Assembly (NCBI GenBank): GCA_945931735.1
Contig: CAMEPN010000131.1
Span: forward strand, 1 to 5,998
Source of the DNA: an uncultured Clostridia bacterium
GTDB taxonomy: Bacteria; Bacillota; Clostridia; Oscillospirales; Ruminococcaceae
Length of the DNA: 5,998 nt
Direction of reading: 5' to 3'
This document shows, piece after piece, positions 5,358 to 5,998 of this stretch. The position numbers and the translations under genes are program-made. The notes under the pieces are model-generated. The model was given only the letters and a program-made list of their open reading frames with translations. It had not been told where the DNA came from and made no database searches. Within the stretch, counting starts at the first letter, position 1, and each line of letters opens with the position of its first letter.

Positions 5358-5998
5358 TTATTCGGCAAGCACCTTTTCTATCGCGGAAAGCTCCTCCTCG
5401 GAGAAATCCAGGCGATTAATGCAGGAAGCATTTTCCGCTATCTGCTCGGGACGGCTCGCGCCGATAAGAACCGTGGACACCGCCTTGTTATGGAGCACCC
5501 ATGAGAGCGCCATCTGCGAAAGCGACTGCCCGCGCTCGGCGGCGATGCTGTTAAGCTTGTTGAGCTTTGACACCATCTTCTCGTCAAGCTGATTTCCTAT
5601 CCACGTTGCGCCCTTGCCTACCCTTGAATCGGCAGGCACTCCGTTAAGATACCTGTTGGTCAAAAAGCCTTGATAAAGCGGCGAAAATACCGCCAGACCA
5701 ACGCCGTTTTCCTCCGCCCAGCGGTCAAGCCCGTCATCCTCTATCCAGCGGTTAAGCATGGAATAGGACGGCTGATTTAAGATAAACGGAGTGTGCAGCT
5801 CCTTGAATATCCTGCTTATCTCCTCGGTCTGCTTTGCGTTGTAATTTGAGATACCGACGTACAGCGCCTTCCCCTGCTTCACGGCGTTGTCCAGCGCGAG
5901 CGCAGTTTCCTCAAGCGGCGTGTTCGGGTCGAAAACGTGGTGATAGAAAATATCGACATAATCGAGCTTAAGGCGCTTAAGGCTCTGGTCAAGCGACG
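5358..5998 (-). CDS. Aldo-keto reductase, YghZ/Gpr-like (5' end outside window)
   Basis: The minus-strand frame is open from the right edge to the TAA at 5360-5358, giving 212 residues of a protein that is usually about 330 long. The GTG at 5882 is an internal valine codon, since coding continues upstream as SLDQSLKRLKLDYVDIFYHH. Members of the aldo-keto reductase superfamily are NAD(P)H-dependent (beta/alpha)8-barrel enzymes reducing aldehydes and ketones; the YghZ/Gpr group reduces L-glyceraldehyde 3-phosphate and methylglyoxal. The catalytic His is present (second His of DIFYHH). KALYVGISNY, NQPSYSMLNRW, the FSPLYQGFLTNRYLNG strand and VLIGASRPEQIAEN (with the Arg and Asn that contact the NADPH phosphate) are all typical of this group. 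The Asp, Tyr and Lys of the catalytic tetrad would lie in the missing part. The residue after the catalytic His is Val, where E. coli YghZ has Arg. The gene ends at its own strong terminator. The exact substrate is unproven. Confidence 0.92.
   Translation of the reverse strand, partial: SLDQSLKRLKLDYVDIFYHHVFDPNTPLEETALALDNAVKQGKALYVGISNYNAKQTEEISRIFKELHTPFILNQPSYSMLNRWIEDDGLDRWAEENGVGLAVFSPLYQGFLTNRYLNGVPADSRVGKGATWIGNQLDEKMVSKLNKLNSIAAERGQSLSQMALSWVLHNKAVSTVLIGASRPEQIAENASCINRLDFSEEELSAIEKVLAE

Overview
The window looks like chromosomal DNA from a low-redundancy Clostridia-type Firmicute, most likely a gut Oscillospiraceae/Ruminococcus-like organism. This is inferred from the PtsG-type EIICBA protein resembling Bacillota enzymes, the strong AGGAGG/GGAGG ribosome binding sites, near-perfect sigma-A promoters (TTGAC[A/T]-17-TATAAT) and a GC-rich coding sequence set in AT-rich intergenic DNA. 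No phage, transposon, CRISPR array or RNA gene is visible.

Layout. Bases 1-476 (+) hold the 3' part of a membrane protein with a C-terminal OB-fold of the NfeD/YuaF type. It ends at a bidirectional intrinsic terminator (about 533-576). Everything after that is on the minus strand. A small AT-rich NTF2/DUF4440-like gene (612-974) has its own promoter. Next come galE (UDP-glucose 4-epimerase, 1122-2141), with a terminator behind it and a fully consensus promoter in front, and a full-length glucose-family PTS EIICBA gene (ptsG, 2260-4359) with an unusual structured leader and no clear promoter. They are followed by a TetR-family regulator (4578-5171), with a consensus promoter overlapped by a palindrome, and a strong terminator (5306-5331). 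The last feature is the C-terminal two thirds of a YghZ/Gpr-like aldo-keto reductase running off the right edge.

How they fit. The pts gene imports and phosphorylates a hexose (glucose most likely). GalE interconverts UDP-glucose and UDP-galactose, so the two could link sugar uptake to nucleotide-sugar supply. galE lies 118 nt behind ptsG on the same strand with no clear terminator between, so it may receive read-through as well as use its own promoter. The TetR gene could regulate itself through the palindrome; whether it also acts on ptsG or the aldo-keto reductase is not shown by the sequence.

I see no convincing previously undescribed system. The points most worth a second look are the ptsG leader, the TetR promoter palindrome, the threonine at the GalE specificity position and the compositionally distinct NTF2-like gene.
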